64,000 bases of DNA from Mycobacterium sp. MFM001 (GTDB taxonomy: Bacteria > Actinomycetota > Actinomycetes > Mycobacteriales > Mycobacteriaceae): NCBI RefSeq assembly GCF_003402475.1, contig NZ_BFAB01000008.1, forward strand, positions 62,001 to 126,000, written 5' to 3'. Numbering within the stretch: the first letter of the stretch is position 1; the number at the start of each line of letters is the position of its first letter. This document shows, piece by piece, positions 32,652 to 41,239 of the stretch. The notes beneath the pieces were generated by a model. That model was not told the origin of the DNA. It searched no databases and saw only the letters and a list, made by a program, of their open reading frames with translations. Position numbers and translations under genes: made by a program.

Positions 32652-33827
32652 ATGATCGTCGTGGTCGGCATCGGCGCCGACGGGATGGCCGGGTTGTCGG
32701 AGGCGTCGTCGTCTGAATTGCGCAGGGCCGCAGTGATTTACGGGTCGAGGCGGCAACTCGATCTGCTCGATGACTCGGTGGCGGCAGAGCGCCGGGAGTG
32801 GCCGTCGCCGTTGCTGCCCGCGCTGCGGGGTCTGCTCGACGAGCCGATCGATGTGCATGTGCTGGCCAGTGGCGACCCCCTGTTGCACGGCATCGGCGGC
32901 ACGCTGATCCGGTTGTTCGGAGCGGAGTCGGTCACCGTTTTGCCGCATGTTTCGGCGGTGACGCTGGCGTGTGCGCGGATGGGATGGAGTGTGCAGGACA
33001 CCGAGGTGATCAGCTTGGTGAACGCGGCGCCGCACACGGCGGTGCGCCGTGGCGGACGGGCCATCGTGCTGTCACGCGACGCGGGCACGCCAGCGGCACT
33101 GGCCGACCTGCTCACCGAATATGGCCGCGGCGACTCGGAATTCAGCGTGCTCGAACAGCTGGGCGGGCCGGCGGAGCGCTGCCGGCACAGCACCGCCGGC
33201 GGCTGGGCGACAGCCCCGCCGGACGACGTCGACGGCGTCAACGTGATCGCGGTCCGCTACCTGCCCGACGAACACATCGCAGCCGCGCTGCCCGAGGATG
33301 CGTTCAGCCACGACGGGCAGATCACCAAGCAGGGCATCCGTGCCGTGACGTTGTCGGCGCTGGCTCCTCGGCCCGGTCAGCGGCTGTGGGACGTCGGGTC
33401 GGGTTCGGGAAGTATCGCCGTGGAATGGGCACGGAGCGGGAAGGGTTGCAGCGCCGTTGCTTTCGAGCGCGACGAGGAGCGCCGCGGTCGTATCGAGCGC
33501 AATGCCGGCGCTTTTGGTGCCGATGTCGATGTGCGCGGCGCGGCGCCGGAGGCCTTCGCCGGTGCCGCGACGCCGTCGGCGGTGTTCATCGGAGGCGGCC
33601 TGACTCAGCGCGGTGTGCTCGAGGCCTGTCTGGAAAACCTGCCCGCGGGCGGACGACTGGTCGCCAATGCCGTCACTGCGGAGTCGGAAGCTGTTTTGCT
33701 GCAGGCTCATTCGATTCTCGGCGGGGAGCTGCAGCGTTTCCAGCACTATCGGGGTGAGCCGTTAGGCGGCTTCACCGGTTGGCGTCCGGCGCTGCCGGTC
33801 ACCCAGTGGGCGATGATCAAGCCATGA
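32652..33827 (+). CDS. cobL: Precorrin-6Y C5,15-methyltransferase (decarboxylating)
   Basis: Aerobic cobalamin pathway: methylates C5 and C15 of precorrin-6B (6Y) and removes the C12 acetate carboxyl, giving precorrin-8. The 391 residues fuse a CbiE-type tetrapyrrole methyltransferase (about 1-200; V-V-G-I-G-A-D-G, L-A-S-G-D-P-L) and a CbiT-type class I methyltransferase (about 215-390; D-V-G-S-G-S-G-S). The stop overlaps cobM as ATGA, starting the cobL-cobM-cobK operon. Confidence 0.96.
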   Translation: MIVVVGIGADGMAGLSEASSSELRRAAVIYGSRRQLDLLDDSVAAERREWPSPLLPALRGLLDEPIDVHVLASGDPLLHGIGGTLIRLFGAESVTVLPHVSAVTLACARMGWSVQDTEVISLVNAAPHTAVRRGGRAIVLSRDAGTPAALADLLTEYGRGDSEFSVLEQLGGPAERCRHSTAGGWATAPPDDVDGVNVIAVRYLPDEHIAAALPEDAFSHDGQITKQGIRAVTLSALAPRPGQRLWDVGSGSGSIAVEWARSGKGCSAVAFERDEERRGRIERNAGAFGADVDVRGAAPEAFAGAATPSAVFIGGGLTQRGVLEACLENLPAGGRLVANAVTAESEAVLLQAHSILGGELQRFQHYRGEPLGGFTGWRPALPVTQWAMIKP

Positions 33828-34579
33828 CGGTGTATTTCATCGGGGCTGGCCCGGGTGCGGCGGACCTGATCACCGTGCGCGGGCAGCGGTTACTGAGCCG
33901 ATGCCCGGTCTGCCTGTACGCCGGTTCGATCATGCCCGACGACGTGTTGACACTCTGCCCGCCCGGTGCGCGGGTGGTCGACACCGGCCCGCTGACGCTG
34001 GACCAGATCGTCGCCGAGATCGCTTCTGCCGACGCCGCCGGCCAGGACGTGGCGCGGCTACATTCGGGCGACCCGTCGCTGTACAGCGCGGTGGCAGAGC
34101 AGTGCCGCCGCCTCGACGCGCTGGGGATCGACTACGAAATCGTGCCCGGCGTCCCGGCTTTCGCCGCAGCAGCGGCGGCGCTGGGCCGCGAGCTGACCGT
34201 GCCCGGGGTGGCGCAGACGGTGACGCTGAGCCGGGTGGCCACCTTGTCGACGGCGATGCCACCCGGTGAGGACCTGGCTTCGCTGGCCCGGTCGGGTGGC
34301 ACGTTGGTGCTGCACCTGGCCGCCGCGCAGATCGACGCGATCGTCCCGCAGCTGCTGGCCGGCGGCTATCGCGCCGAAACACCCACGGCCGTCGTCGCTT
34401 TGGCCAGCTGGCCGCAGCAGACCATACTGCGCGGAACGCTGGCCGACATCGCCGGGCAGATGCACGACGCCGGAATCACCAAGACCGCCGTGATCATTGT
34501 CGGCGACGTGTTGGCCGCCGAGGGATTCACCGACAGCTACCTGTATTCGACCGGCCGTGTCCGGGGGAGCCGGCACTGA
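33824..34579 (+). CDS. cobM: Precorrin-4 C11-methyltransferase
   Basis: Methylates C11 of precorrin-4 to give precorrin-5. The 251 residues begin M-T-V-Y-F-I-G-A-G-P-G-A-A-D-L, the standard tetrapyrrole methylase start, with L-H-S-G-D-P-S-L-Y near 85 and G-V-P-A-F-A-A-A-A-A following. An open frame extends upstream, but the ATG overlapping the cobL stop matches the family start. It overlaps cobK by one base. Confidence 0.96.
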   Translation: MTVYFIGAGPGAADLITVRGQRLLSRCPVCLYAGSIMPDDVLTLCPPGARVVDTGPLTLDQIVAEIASADAAGQDVARLHSGDPSLYSAVAEQCRRLDALGIDYEIVPGVPAFAAAAAALGRELTVPGVAQTVTLSRVATLSTAMPPGEDLASLARSGGTLVLHLAAAQIDAIVPQLLAGGYRAETPTAVVALASWPQQTILRGTLADIAGQMHDAGITKTAVIIVGDVLAAEGFTDSYLYSTGRVRGSRH

Positions 34580-35313
34580 TGCGAGTGTTGCTGCTCGGCG
34601 GCACCGGCGAGGCCCGCGCATTGGCGGAGCGACTGCACCCGGACGTCGAGGTGATCAGCTCGCTGGCCGGGCGGGTGCCCGACCCGGCGCTGCCGGTCGG
34701 CGCGGTGCGCATCGGTGGCTTCGGCGGCGTCGAAGGACTGCGAAACTGGTTGCGCGATGCGAGGATCGACGCCGTCGTCGACGCCACCCACCCGTTCGCG
34801 GCCACCATCACCGCGAACGCCGCACTGGCGTGCGAAGAGTTGCGGCTGCCGCATCTGGTACTGGCCCGTCCGGCGTGGGAGCCGGGCGACGCGATCGTGG
34901 TGATGTCCGATATCGAGGGGGCTGAAACGGTTGCACGTCAGGGATTTTCGCGGGTTTTCCTCACCACCGGCAGGTCGGGGGTCAAGGCTTTCGCCGACAG
35001 CGACGCCTGGTTTTTGATCCGCGCGGTCACTCCGCCTGATCCCGCTTCCTTGCCGCGCCATCACCAAGTGCTGTTGTCCCGTGGGCCGTATGACTACGAG
35101 GGGGAGTGTGAGCTGATGCGTGAGCACCGAATCGACGTGCTGGTGACCAAGAACAGCGGCGGCGACATGACCCGCGCGAAGCTGGACGCCGCTGCCGCGC
35201 TGAACATCCGGGTGGTGATGGTGGATCGGCCGCCGCTGCCGGCCGGGGTGACGACGCTAGGCACCGTCGACGAGGCAGTCACGTGGATACACTCGTCGAA
35301 CGGCCACTTATGA
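34579..35313 (+). CDS. cobK: Precorrin-6A reductase
   Basis: NADPH-dependent reduction of precorrin-6A to 6B. The 244 residues have the CobK start L-L-L-G-G-T-G-E-A-R near 3-12, V-D-A-T-H-P-F-A near 68-75, and T-K-N-S-G-G near 187-192. The last codons lie inside the left arm of the palindromic element at 35302-35348, so the C-terminus (N-G-H-L) is partly dictated by that element. Confidence 0.95.
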   Translation: MRVLLLGGTGEARALAERLHPDVEVISSLAGRVPDPALPVGAVRIGGFGGVEGLRNWLRDARIDAVVDATHPFAATITANAALACEELRLPHLVLARPAWEPGDAIVVMSDIEGAETVARQGFSRVFLTTGRSGVKAFADSDAWFLIRAVTPPDPASLPRHHQVLLSRGPYDYEGECELMREHRIDVLVTKNSGGDMTRAKLDAAAALNIRVVMVDRPPLPAGVTTLGTVDEAVTWIHSSNGHL

Positions 35314-35348
35314 CACGCTATTTGACGAAAAGTGTGCCAGAACTGGCC
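35302..35348. repeat. Palindromic element, copy 1 (cobK end)
   Basis: A 15-base left arm (35302-35316) and right arm (35334-35348) are imperfect inverted repeats (12 of 15 positions) separated by 17 bases. The same structure, with 14 of 15 bases conserved in each arm and identical spacing, recurs at 35882-35928. The left arm contains the cobK stop codon. It could be a terminator, a regulator site or a small mobile palindrome. Confidence 0.7.
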
Positions 35349-35371
35349 ACTCGGCCGGCCGAGGCGATGTA

Positions 35372-35893
35372 ATGCACCCTGGCAGAATGCATTTAGCGGT
35401 GTGCCGACGGTTCGGTGAAGCTGTCCAGTCTGCCGACGGGAAGTGGGACCGCCCGACTCCGTGCGACGCGTGGGACGCGCGCGGAGTGCTGGAGCACGTG
35501 ATCGGCTTTCACGACGTGCTGCTGCTTCGGCCGCTCGGCCTGAAGCCAGAGCGTCCCCGCGACGACCCACAGCAGCGCTGGGAGTTGACCCACGACGCGC
35601 TGAAGGGGGCGTTGGACCGTGAGCGTGTCCTCGACGTGCCACTGCCACATCTCACCCGAGATGTGTTAGTGCATACCTGGGACCTGGCCCGCGCGGTCGG
35701 CGCTGACGACCGGCTCGACCCCGGCTGGTGTGCAATGTTTCTCGACGGGCTGCCCGACGACCCCGATGCATTGACCGCGTCAGGGATGTTCGCTGCGCCG
35801 GTCGACAGCGATGACGACGCCGACATCCAGTCGAGGCTGCTCGCCCGCCTAGGCCGTGACCCGTCCTGGCAACCGCCGAATAGCCACTTATGA
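35372..35893 (+). CDS. DinB/mycothiol-dependent maleylpyruvate isomerase-like protein (TIGR03086 type)
   Basis: A 173-residue protein. It has the superfamily features of an N-terminal helix bundle with W-D-R-P-T-P-C-D-A-W-D-A-R-G-V-L-E-H-V-I-G around 26-45, then V-H-T-W-D-L-A-R-A at about 108-116, and an alpha/beta tail. Relatives bind a divalent metal with three histidines, and some use mycothiol; substrate unknown. It sits between the two halves of the cobalamin cluster, where I recall sigC and blaC in H37Rv, and it is bracketed by the two palindromic elements. The start is uncertain within the first six codons. Confidence 0.75.
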   Translation: MHPGRMHLAVCRRFGEAVQSADGKWDRPTPCDAWDARGVLEHVIGFHDVLLLRPLGLKPERPRDDPQQRWELTHDALKGALDRERVLDVPLPHLTRDVLVHTWDLARAVGADDRLDPGWCAMFLDGLPDDPDALTASGMFAAPVDSDDDADIQSRLLARLGRDPSWQPPNSHL

Positions 35894-35928
35894 CACGCTA
35901 ATTCGCAAAAACCGTGCCACAACTGGCC
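35882..35928. repeat. Palindromic element, copy 2 (DinB-like gene end)
   Basis: Second copy of the element at 35302-35348, same arm length and 17-base spacer. It overlaps the stop of the DinB-like gene exactly as copy 1 overlaps the cobK stop (CAC-TTA-TGA in both). Both elements continue with ACTCG after the right arm. It lies just before the end of the convergent cobIJ gene. Confidence 0.7.
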
Positions 35929-35936
35929 ACTCGCCA

Positions 35937-37409
35937 TCAAGAGGGATACCGGCGCGGAGTGAAGACACGGTCGGTGGAATCCACGCAATACCACTGCGTT
36001 TGCGACGAGCCGACGATCAGCAGACAACGCATGTCCACCTCGGCCGGGTCCAGGTCGGCCAATCGCACCACCGTCACCTTCTCGTTCGGCCCGGACACGT
36101 CGCGCCCGATCACCACCGGTGTGCCGGGATCACGATGCTCCAGCAACAGGTCCCGCATCGCCGCTACCTGCCAGGTCCGGCTCTTTGACGCCGGGTTGTA
36201 GATCGCCAGCACCATGTCGGTGGCGGCCGCGGCGGATAGCCGTGCCTCGATCACATCCCACGGCTTGAGCCGATCCGACAGCGAGATCACCGCGTAGTCG
36301 TGACCCAGCGGCGCGCCGACCCGACTGGCCACCGCCTGCGCCGCGGTCATCGCCGGAATCACCCGCACCGACACGTCCGGCCACTGTTTGGCTTCCTCGA
36401 GCACCGCGGTCGCCATCGCGAACACGCCGGCATCACCCGACGACACCACCGCCACCGCCCGGCCCTGCTCCGCCAACGAGCACGCCAACCGTGCGCGCAT
36501 CACCTCGTCGGTGTTGTCGCTGGCATGACGGCGCTGACCGTCACGGACCGGAACACGATCCAGATACGGGCCATAGCCGACCAGATCGGTGGCCTCGGCC
36601 AACTCGCGGCGGCTCTCGGGTGTCATCCAATGAAAGTGCCCGGGGCCCAAGCCCACCACCGCGACGCCGCCGCAGGGTGACTCACGGCGCCGCCCACCGG
36701 GCACCATCGCTAGCGAGAAGTACGGCACGCTGGTCTCGTCGACCGACCCGGCGGGCAACACCCGCTGCCCGCCGGTGCTGGCCCGCTCCACATACAAAGC
36801 GTCATCGAGCTGGCCCGCCATTGAAAGTGCTTCCCGCACAGCGGGATACGAGCGGCCCAGCTTCAGGACAACTGCGGCGTCGGCGTCGGAAAGCCGGCGC
36901 GCCAACTCGGCGACCGGCAGCGTGCCCGGCAACACCGACAGCACCTCGTCACCGGCCACCAGCGGGGTCGCAATCGCCGCCGACGCCGCGCTAACCGACG
37001 TCACCCCCGGCACGATCACCGCGTCGAACCGCTCGGTCAGCCGGGTGTGCAGATGCATGTAGGAGCTGTAGAACAGCGGGTCGCCCTCGGCCAGCAGCGC
37101 CACGTCGCGGCCGGCGTCCAGATAGGCGGCGATGCGCGACGTGGCCTCGGCGTAGAAGTCCTCGAGCGCTCCGGCATAGCCGCCGGGATGATCGGTGGTC
37201 TCGGTGGTCACCGGATACACCAGGTGCTCCTCGATCTGCCCGGGTCGCAGGTACGCCGAGGCGATGCCGCGGGCGATGCTGCGGCCGTGCCGCGCACTGT
37301 GATAGGCCACCACGTCGGCTTGCCCGATCACCCGGGCGGCCTTGACGGTCACCAGCTCGGGATCGCCGGGCCCCAGCCCGACGCCGAAAAGCGTGCCGCG
37401 CCTAGGCAT
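35937..37409 (-). CDS. cobIJ: Fused precorrin-2 C20- / precorrin-3B C17-methyltransferase
   Basis: Two cobalamin methyltransferases in one 490-residue chain. The N-terminal CobI part (1 to about 240) starts [11 protein letters not shown] and has E-G-D-P-L-F-Y near 107. The CobJ part (about 247-490) restarts with V-A-V-V-G-L-G-P-G and has [11 protein letters not shown] and I-Y-N-P-A-S. The same fusion exists in M. tuberculosis (Rv2066). The start overlaps the end of cobH by eight bases. Confidence 0.96.
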   Translation of the reverse strand: MPRRGTLFGVGLGPGDPELVTVKAARVIGQADVVAYHSARHGRSIARGIASAYLRPGQIEEHLVYPVTTETTDHPGGYAGALEDFYAEATSRIAAYLDAGRDVALLAEGDPLFYSSYMHLHTRLTERFDAVIVPGVTSVSAASAAIATPLVAGDEVLSVLPGTLPVAELARRLSDADAAVVLKLGRSYPAVREALSMAGQLDDALYVERASTGGQRVLPAGSVDETSVPYFSLAMVPGGRRRESPCGGVAVVGLGPGHFHWMTPESRRELAEATDLVGYGPYLDRVPVRDGQRRHASDNTDEVMRARLACSLAEQGRAVAVVSSGDAGVFAMATAVLEEAKQWPDVSVRVIPAMTAAQAVASRVGAPLGHDYAVISLSDRLKPWDVIEARLSAAAATDMVLAIYNPASKSRTWQVAAMRDLLLEHRDPGTPVVIGRDVSGPNEKVTVVRLADLDPAEVDMRCLLIVGSSQTQWYCVDSTDRVFTPRRYPS

Positions 37410-38016
37410 TACCGGCTGCGATCGCGTTGACGGCGGCGGCGGCCATCGCGCTGCCGCCGCGACGGCCCCGCACCACCAGATACGACATCCCGCGCGGACG
37501 GTCGATCAGCTCCTGTTTGGACTGCGCGGAGCCGACGAAGCCGACGGGCCCGCCCAACACCGCGGCCGGCGCGGGTGCGCCCTCGTCGACGAGCTCGAGC
37601 AGCCGGAACAGCGCGGTGGGCGCGTTGCCGATCGCGACGACGGCCCCGCCCAGCCGATCCGCCCACAGCTCCACCCCGGCAGCCGAGCGAGTCGTCGCCC
37701 GCTTGGCGGCGAGCTCCGCAGCGGCAGGGTCGGCTACCAGCGACACGACCGGTCCGGCTGCCTTGGTAATCCCGGCGGCAACCATCGACGAGTCGCACAG
37801 CACCGGGGCCCCGGCGCCCAGCGCCGCGCTGGCCCGGGCGACCACGTCGTCGGTGTAGGCGACATGCTCCGCCACGTCGACCTGCCCGCAGGTGTGGATC
37901 AGCCGGACCACCACCTGCTCGACGTCGGCGGGAAACCGGGTCAGGTCCGCTTCGGCGCGAATGGTCGCGAACGACTGCCGGTAGATCTCGGCGGCGTCGC
38001 GCAGGTAGTCGAGCAC
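37402..38016 (-). CDS. cobH: Precorrin-8X methylmutase
   Basis: Moves the methyl group from C11 to C12, forming hydrogenobyrinic acid. The 204 residues contain the catalytic histidine His41 in [18 protein letters not shown] and the C-terminal [12 protein letters not shown]. The GTG at 38016 follows the cobG stop by four bases; the order cobG-cobH-cobIJ implies one operon. Confidence 0.96.
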   Translation of the reverse strand: MLDYLRDAAEIYRQSFATIRAEADLTRFPADVEQVVVRLIHTCGQVDVAEHVAYTDDVVARASAALGAGAPVLCDSSMVAAGITKAAGPVVSLVADPAAAELAAKRATTRSAAGVELWADRLGGAVVAIGNAPTALFRLLELVDEGAPAPAAVLGGPVGFVGSAQSKQELIDRPRGMSYLVVRGRRGGSAMAAAAVNAIAAGNA

Positions 38017-38020
38017 CCGC

Positions 38021-39178
38021 TCACCTTAAGCGTTCTTCGCGTGGCGACCCGCTGCGCCCGGCTTCGCCGCGCTTGCGATCGCCACGAAGTAGCCGGTATC
38101 CGTCTGCGGTAGCCACCAGCACCTCGCCGACGGGCGGGCTGCCGCAGGCCCGCTCACAGCCGACGAAATGTCGCCTGACGCCCACCTCGTCCGCCTGCAC
38201 TGCTAAAGCGGCGTCGGCGCGCACATCGGCGGCCGAATGCGCGCAGCCCGGACTTCCGGTACAGGCGCTGACCGACAGCCACGGCGAGGCCTCGTCGAAC
38301 ACCAGGCCCATCGGGGCCAACACTCGCAGCGCCGTGTCGGCCACCGCCTCGTCGAGGTTGCAGATCAGCACCGAGCGCCACGGCGTGACGACCAACGGCG
38401 CCTCGATCGCGGCCAGGTATTCGGCGACCCGGGCCGGCAAAACCCCCAAGGGCACGACGGCGCCGAGCGTTACCCGGCCGTCGTCCTGCGCAATCCAGCC
38501 CACCGGTGGCGTGCTGACGGGCGCGTACTTGGCACCGAGTTCGGCGCCGGGCACCAGCACTCGCGGCTCGGCCAATTCGACTACGCGCCAAGCTTTTCCG
38601 TGGATCTCGACAAACCGCACCGCAACCTCGACCAGCCTGTCCACGACCTCGTCGGCCGCAAGCCGGACACCCGTGTCGCGGCCGGCCAGCAGCAGCGCCA
38701 CGCCGTCCCCAAGCACATGCACGCCGACGTCGGCGCCCAAACCCGACACGTCGCCGCGCCCGTCGTCGATGCCGAACCAGAACCGCCCCGGCAGCGAACC
38801 CAGTGCCGGCTCCGCCTGAATCGCCGCGTCCAGCTCACCGACCCACCCGCGCACGTCCGCGACACCGCCGACCCGGCCGGACAGCGGCGAGGCGACGATG
38901 TTGCGGACCCGCTCGTGCGTCGTCGACGGCAGCAAGCCGGCCGCGGCCACCGCCTCGGCGACCGCCGCGGTATCGGTGATGCCGCGGATCTGCACGTTGC
39001 CGCGTGCGGTCAGCTCGAGTGTGCCCGAGCCGAACCGGGCGGAAGCGCTGGCCAGCGCCGCCAACTGCGCGGCGCTGACCATCCCGCCGGGCAGCCGCAC
39101 CCGCGCCAGCGCGCCGTCGGCCGCCTGATGCACCTGCAGTGCACCCGGGCAGGCGTCGGTGTGGCGGGTTCTCGGCAC
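38021..39178 (-). CDS. cobG: Precorrin-3B synthase
   Basis: Oxygen-dependent ring contraction step of aerobic cobalamin synthesis. The 385-residue protein belongs to the sulfite/nitrite reductase family; the four cysteines that would hold the 4Fe-4S cluster are Cys306, Cys312, Cys341 and Cys345 (A-C-T-G-S-P-G-C and G-C-E-R-A-C). The open frame extends 63 codons upstream, but the GTG at 39178 matches the homologue's start and has TACCGT six bases before it. No cobalamin riboswitch was recognised upstream. Confidence 0.93.
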   Translation of the reverse strand: MPRTRHTDACPGALQVHQAADGALARVRLPGGMVSAAQLAALASASARFGSGTLELTARGNVQIRGITDTAAVAEAVAAAGLLPSTTHERVRNIVASPLSGRVGGVADVRGWVGELDAAIQAEPALGSLPGRFWFGIDDGRGDVSGLGADVGVHVLGDGVALLLAGRDTGVRLAADEVVDRLVEVAVRFVEIHGKAWRVVELAEPRVLVPGAELGAKYAPVSTPPVGWIAQDDGRVTLGAVVPLGVLPARVAEYLAAIEAPLVVTPWRSVLICNLDEAVADTALRVLAPMGLVFDEASPWLSVSACTGSPGCAHSAADVRADAALAVQADEVGVRRHFVGCERACGSPPVGEVLVATADGYRLLRGDRKRGEAGRSGSPREERLR

Positions 39179-39184
39179 GTGTTC

Positions 39185-39190
39185 ACGGTA
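39185..39190 (-). promoter_or_regulatory. -10 element for cobG, leaderless type
   Basis: On the minus strand TACCGT lies six bases before the cobG GTG (39178), so the cobGHIJ transcript probably starts at its start codon. Confidence 0.45.
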
Positions 39191-39266
39191 CGGGGTTGTT
39201 CGCAGCCGAATGCTCGAGATCGGCTCACCGAGCGGAAAACCCTTACCCGAGTCAATCGGCGGCACA

Positions 39267-39272
39267 TAACGT
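39267..39272 (+). promoter_or_regulatory. Candidate -10 element for the uORF and ABC permease
   Basis: TAACGT would start transcription around 39280, only about seven bases before the upstream ORF at 39287, leaving that ORF with almost no leader. Confidence 0.35.
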
Positions 39273-39286
39273 CTGAGGCCGCAACC

Positions 39287-39340
39287 ATGCGTTGCGTCGT
39301 ATCTGCTTGTGCCCCAACCATGAGGACGTCCACACCGTGA
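39287..39340 (+). CDS. Possible 17-codon leader peptide (uORF) with two Cys codons
   Basis: ATG-started frame encoding M-R-C-V-V-S-A-C-A-P-T-M-R-T-S-T-P. The stop overlaps the permease GTG as GTGA, so translation of the permease would depend on ribosomes completing this frame. Cysteine-responsive small ORFs are known upstream of sulfur genes in mycobacteria, and short actinobacterial leader peptides often end in a Ser-Ala-x-Cys-like segment. Here cysteines are at positions 3 and 8. This is an inference from position and composition; it could be chance. Confidence 0.4.
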   Translation: MRCVVSACAPTMRTSTP

Positions 39341-40125
39341 CCATCGCAGCAGCGCCGATCGGCACACAGCGCTGGACGCGTCGCAAATGGGAGATTCTGC
39401 GCGTCGCGTCGCCCGTGGCGCTGCTGGTGCTGTGGCAGCTGGGCAGCGCCATCGGCGTCATACCCCAGGATGTGTTGCCCGCTCCCTCGCTGATCGCCGA
39501 GGCCGGCGTGGAGCTGCTCGACAACGGGCAGCTCGTCGACGCGCTGCAGGTATCCGGGCTGCGGGTCGTCGAAGGTCTGCTGCTGGGCGGGCTGGTCGGG
39601 GTCGCGCTGGGAGTTGCGGTTGGGCTGTCCCGTTGGTTCGAGTCGACCGTCGACCCGCCCATGCAGATGCTGCGCGCGCTGCCGCATCTGGGACTGATCC
39701 CGCTATTCATCCTGTGGTTCGGAATCGGCGAGTTGCCCAAGGTGCTGCTCGTGGCATTAGGCGTGGCTTTTCCGCTGTACCTCAACAGCTTTGCCGCGAT
39801 CCGCCAGGTCGACCCGAAGCTGTTCGAAACCGCTCAGGTGCTTGGCTTTTCGTTCTGGCAGCGGTTCTGTCGGATTATCGTGCCCAGTGCAGCGCCCCAA
39901 GTGCTGGTGGGCCTGCGGCAATCGCTGGCGATCGCGTGGCTGAGTTTGATCGTCGCCGAACAGATCAACGCCGACAAGGGGATCGGGTTTTTGATCAACA
40001 ACGCCCGCGACTTCCTGCGCATCGACATCATCATCTTCGGGCTGATCGTCTATGCGCTACTGGGCATCGCCACCGACGCCGTCGTCCGTGTCTTCGAGCG
40101 CCGCGCCCTGCGCTATCGACAGTGA
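39337..40125 (+). CDS. ABC transporter permease, SsuC/TauC-like
   Basis: A 262-residue permease with about six membrane helices and the cytoplasmic EAA-type loop R-Q-V-D-P-K-L-F-E-T-A-Q-V-L-G-F, typical of nitrate/sulfonate/taurine importers. The likely substrate is an organosulfonate or similar anion, but this is not proven. The GTG at 39337 is chosen for its overlap with the uORF and homologous start; a TTG at 39292 would give an unusual extension. The ATPase gene follows after 10 bases. Confidence 0.83.
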   Translation: MTIAAAPIGTQRWTRRKWEILRVASPVALLVLWQLGSAIGVIPQDVLPAPSLIAEAGVELLDNGQLVDALQVSGLRVVEGLLLGGLVGVALGVAVGLSRWFESTVDPPMQMLRALPHLGLIPLFILWFGIGELPKVLLVALGVAFPLYLNSFAAIRQVDPKLFETAQVLGFSFWQRFCRIIVPSAAPQVLVGLRQSLAIAWLSLIVAEQINADKGIGFLINNARDFLRIDIIIFGLIVYALLGIATDAVVRVFERRALRYRQ

Positions 40126-40135
40126 AAGGCCAACT

Positions 40136-40867
40136 GTGACAGCTACTTTAACAGCGAGCCGAAAGCGCACCGATGTCGCCGGGCAATTGCGTCGCGTCGA
40201 CAAGTGGTACGGCAGCCGTCATGTGCTCGTCGACGTCTCATTGCAGGTGAAACGGGGCGAGATCGTCGCACTGGTCGGCCGCAGCGGCTCGGGCAAGTCG
40301 ACGGTGCTGCGTGTGCTGGCGGGGCTTTCGACGGATCACGCCGGCGATCGCGTGACGGCCGGCGCGCCCGCGCTGGCGTTCCAGGAGCCGCGGCTCTTTC
40401 CGTGGCGCGACGTGCGCACCAATGTCGGCTACGGGCTCACCCGAACCCGGTTGTCGGCCGCACAGATTCGGCAGCGCGCCGAACGGGCGCTTGCCGACGT
40501 CGGGCTCGGCGACCGCGGCGACGCGTGGCCGCTGACGCTGTCGGGCGGTCAGGCGCAACGGGTTTCGTTGGCACGGGCATTGGTTGCCGAGCCGCAGCTG
40601 TTGCTGCTCGACGAACCGTTCGGCGCGCTGGATGCGTTGACTCGGCTGACCATGCATGCCTTGCTGCTCGACCTGTGGCGCCGCCACGGCTTTGGCGTCC
40701 TGCTGGTCACCCACGACGTCGACGAGGCTCTCGCGCTGGCCGATCGTGTGCTGGTCCTCGAGGACGGCAGGGTGATTCATGCGTTGAGCATCGACCATCC
40801 CCGCGCATCGCCCACCGAGCGCCACCGCGACGAGCTGCTTGGCCAGTTGGGGGTGCAGCCGCGGTGA
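40136..40867 (+). CDS. ABC transporter ATPase, SsuB/TauB-like
   Basis: A 243-residue nucleotide-binding subunit: Walker A G-R-S-G-S-G-K-S-T near 47-55, Q-loop F-Q-E-P-R-L-F-P-W (the sulfonate/nitrate subfamily form), signature L-S-G-G-Q-A-Q-R, Walker B L-L-L-L-D-E-P-F, and the H-loop T-H-D-V-D-E-A. It pairs with the permease upstream. No substrate-binding protein gene follows, so the importer must borrow one encoded elsewhere or the operon is reduced. Confidence 0.88.
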   Translation: MTATLTASRKRTDVAGQLRRVDKWYGSRHVLVDVSLQVKRGEIVALVGRSGSGKSTVLRVLAGLSTDHAGDRVTAGAPALAFQEPRLFPWRDVRTNVGYGLTRTRLSAAQIRQRAERALADVGLGDRGDAWPLTLSGGQAQRVSLARALVAEPQLLLLDEPFGALDALTRLTMHALLLDLWRRHGFGVLLVTHDVDEALALADRVLVLEDGRVIHALSIDHPRASPTERHRDELLGQLGVQPR

Positions 40868-41239
40868 TGCCGGAGGTTGGGTGGGTGGATGCCCGGAGTG
40901 TGGAAAAACGTCCGGCTGGTTGGACGCTGCTCTAAACTCCGCAGCACGGGAGTTCCCGGAAAACACAGGCAGAATGACTGGCCATGTGGCCACGGGCAAC
41001 AGGGAGCGGCGACGACGGTCGCTGGATTTGCCGAGGTCAGCCGGGTAGTCAACGGCCGTCGGGGGACTGAGCGAGGTGCCACTGTGGCAAGGCCTGAACC
41101 AGGCCCGGGCAGCACTACTTTCGGCCGGAATGTCGACAACGCCCGCGGTGGCTATCACGGATGGGCAAACTCGCGCGGACGGATCGGGCCCGGCGTAATC
41201 TGCCCCCAACAGCGCGTGGCTCAGGAGGCTCTGTACCCG
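40868..41239. other. 372-base intergenic region before the LuxR regulator
   Basis: No gene is convincing here, although the frame of the downstream regulator stays open through it. TAATCT (41196-41201) is a good -10 candidate, giving a start near 41208. A ribosome site AGGAGG is at 41223-41228. No substrate-binding protein remnant or large inverted repeat was seen. Confidence 0.5.

Noticed and set aside
36130..36384. Short minus-strand frame inside cobIJ and similar small frames throughout the cob genes
   Set aside because: Alternate frames of the recognised methyltransferases, with no start signals or conserved features.
39179..39290. Cobalamin riboswitch upstream of cobG
   Set aside because: I looked for the B12 box and the surrounding junction on the minus strand and saw neither; the -10 element six bases before the GTG leaves no leader for it.
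39292..39336. TTG-started extension of the ABC permease
   Set aside because: It would add an unusual Cys/His-rich leader; the GTG at 39337, overlapping the upstream ORF stop, gives a family-like N-terminus.
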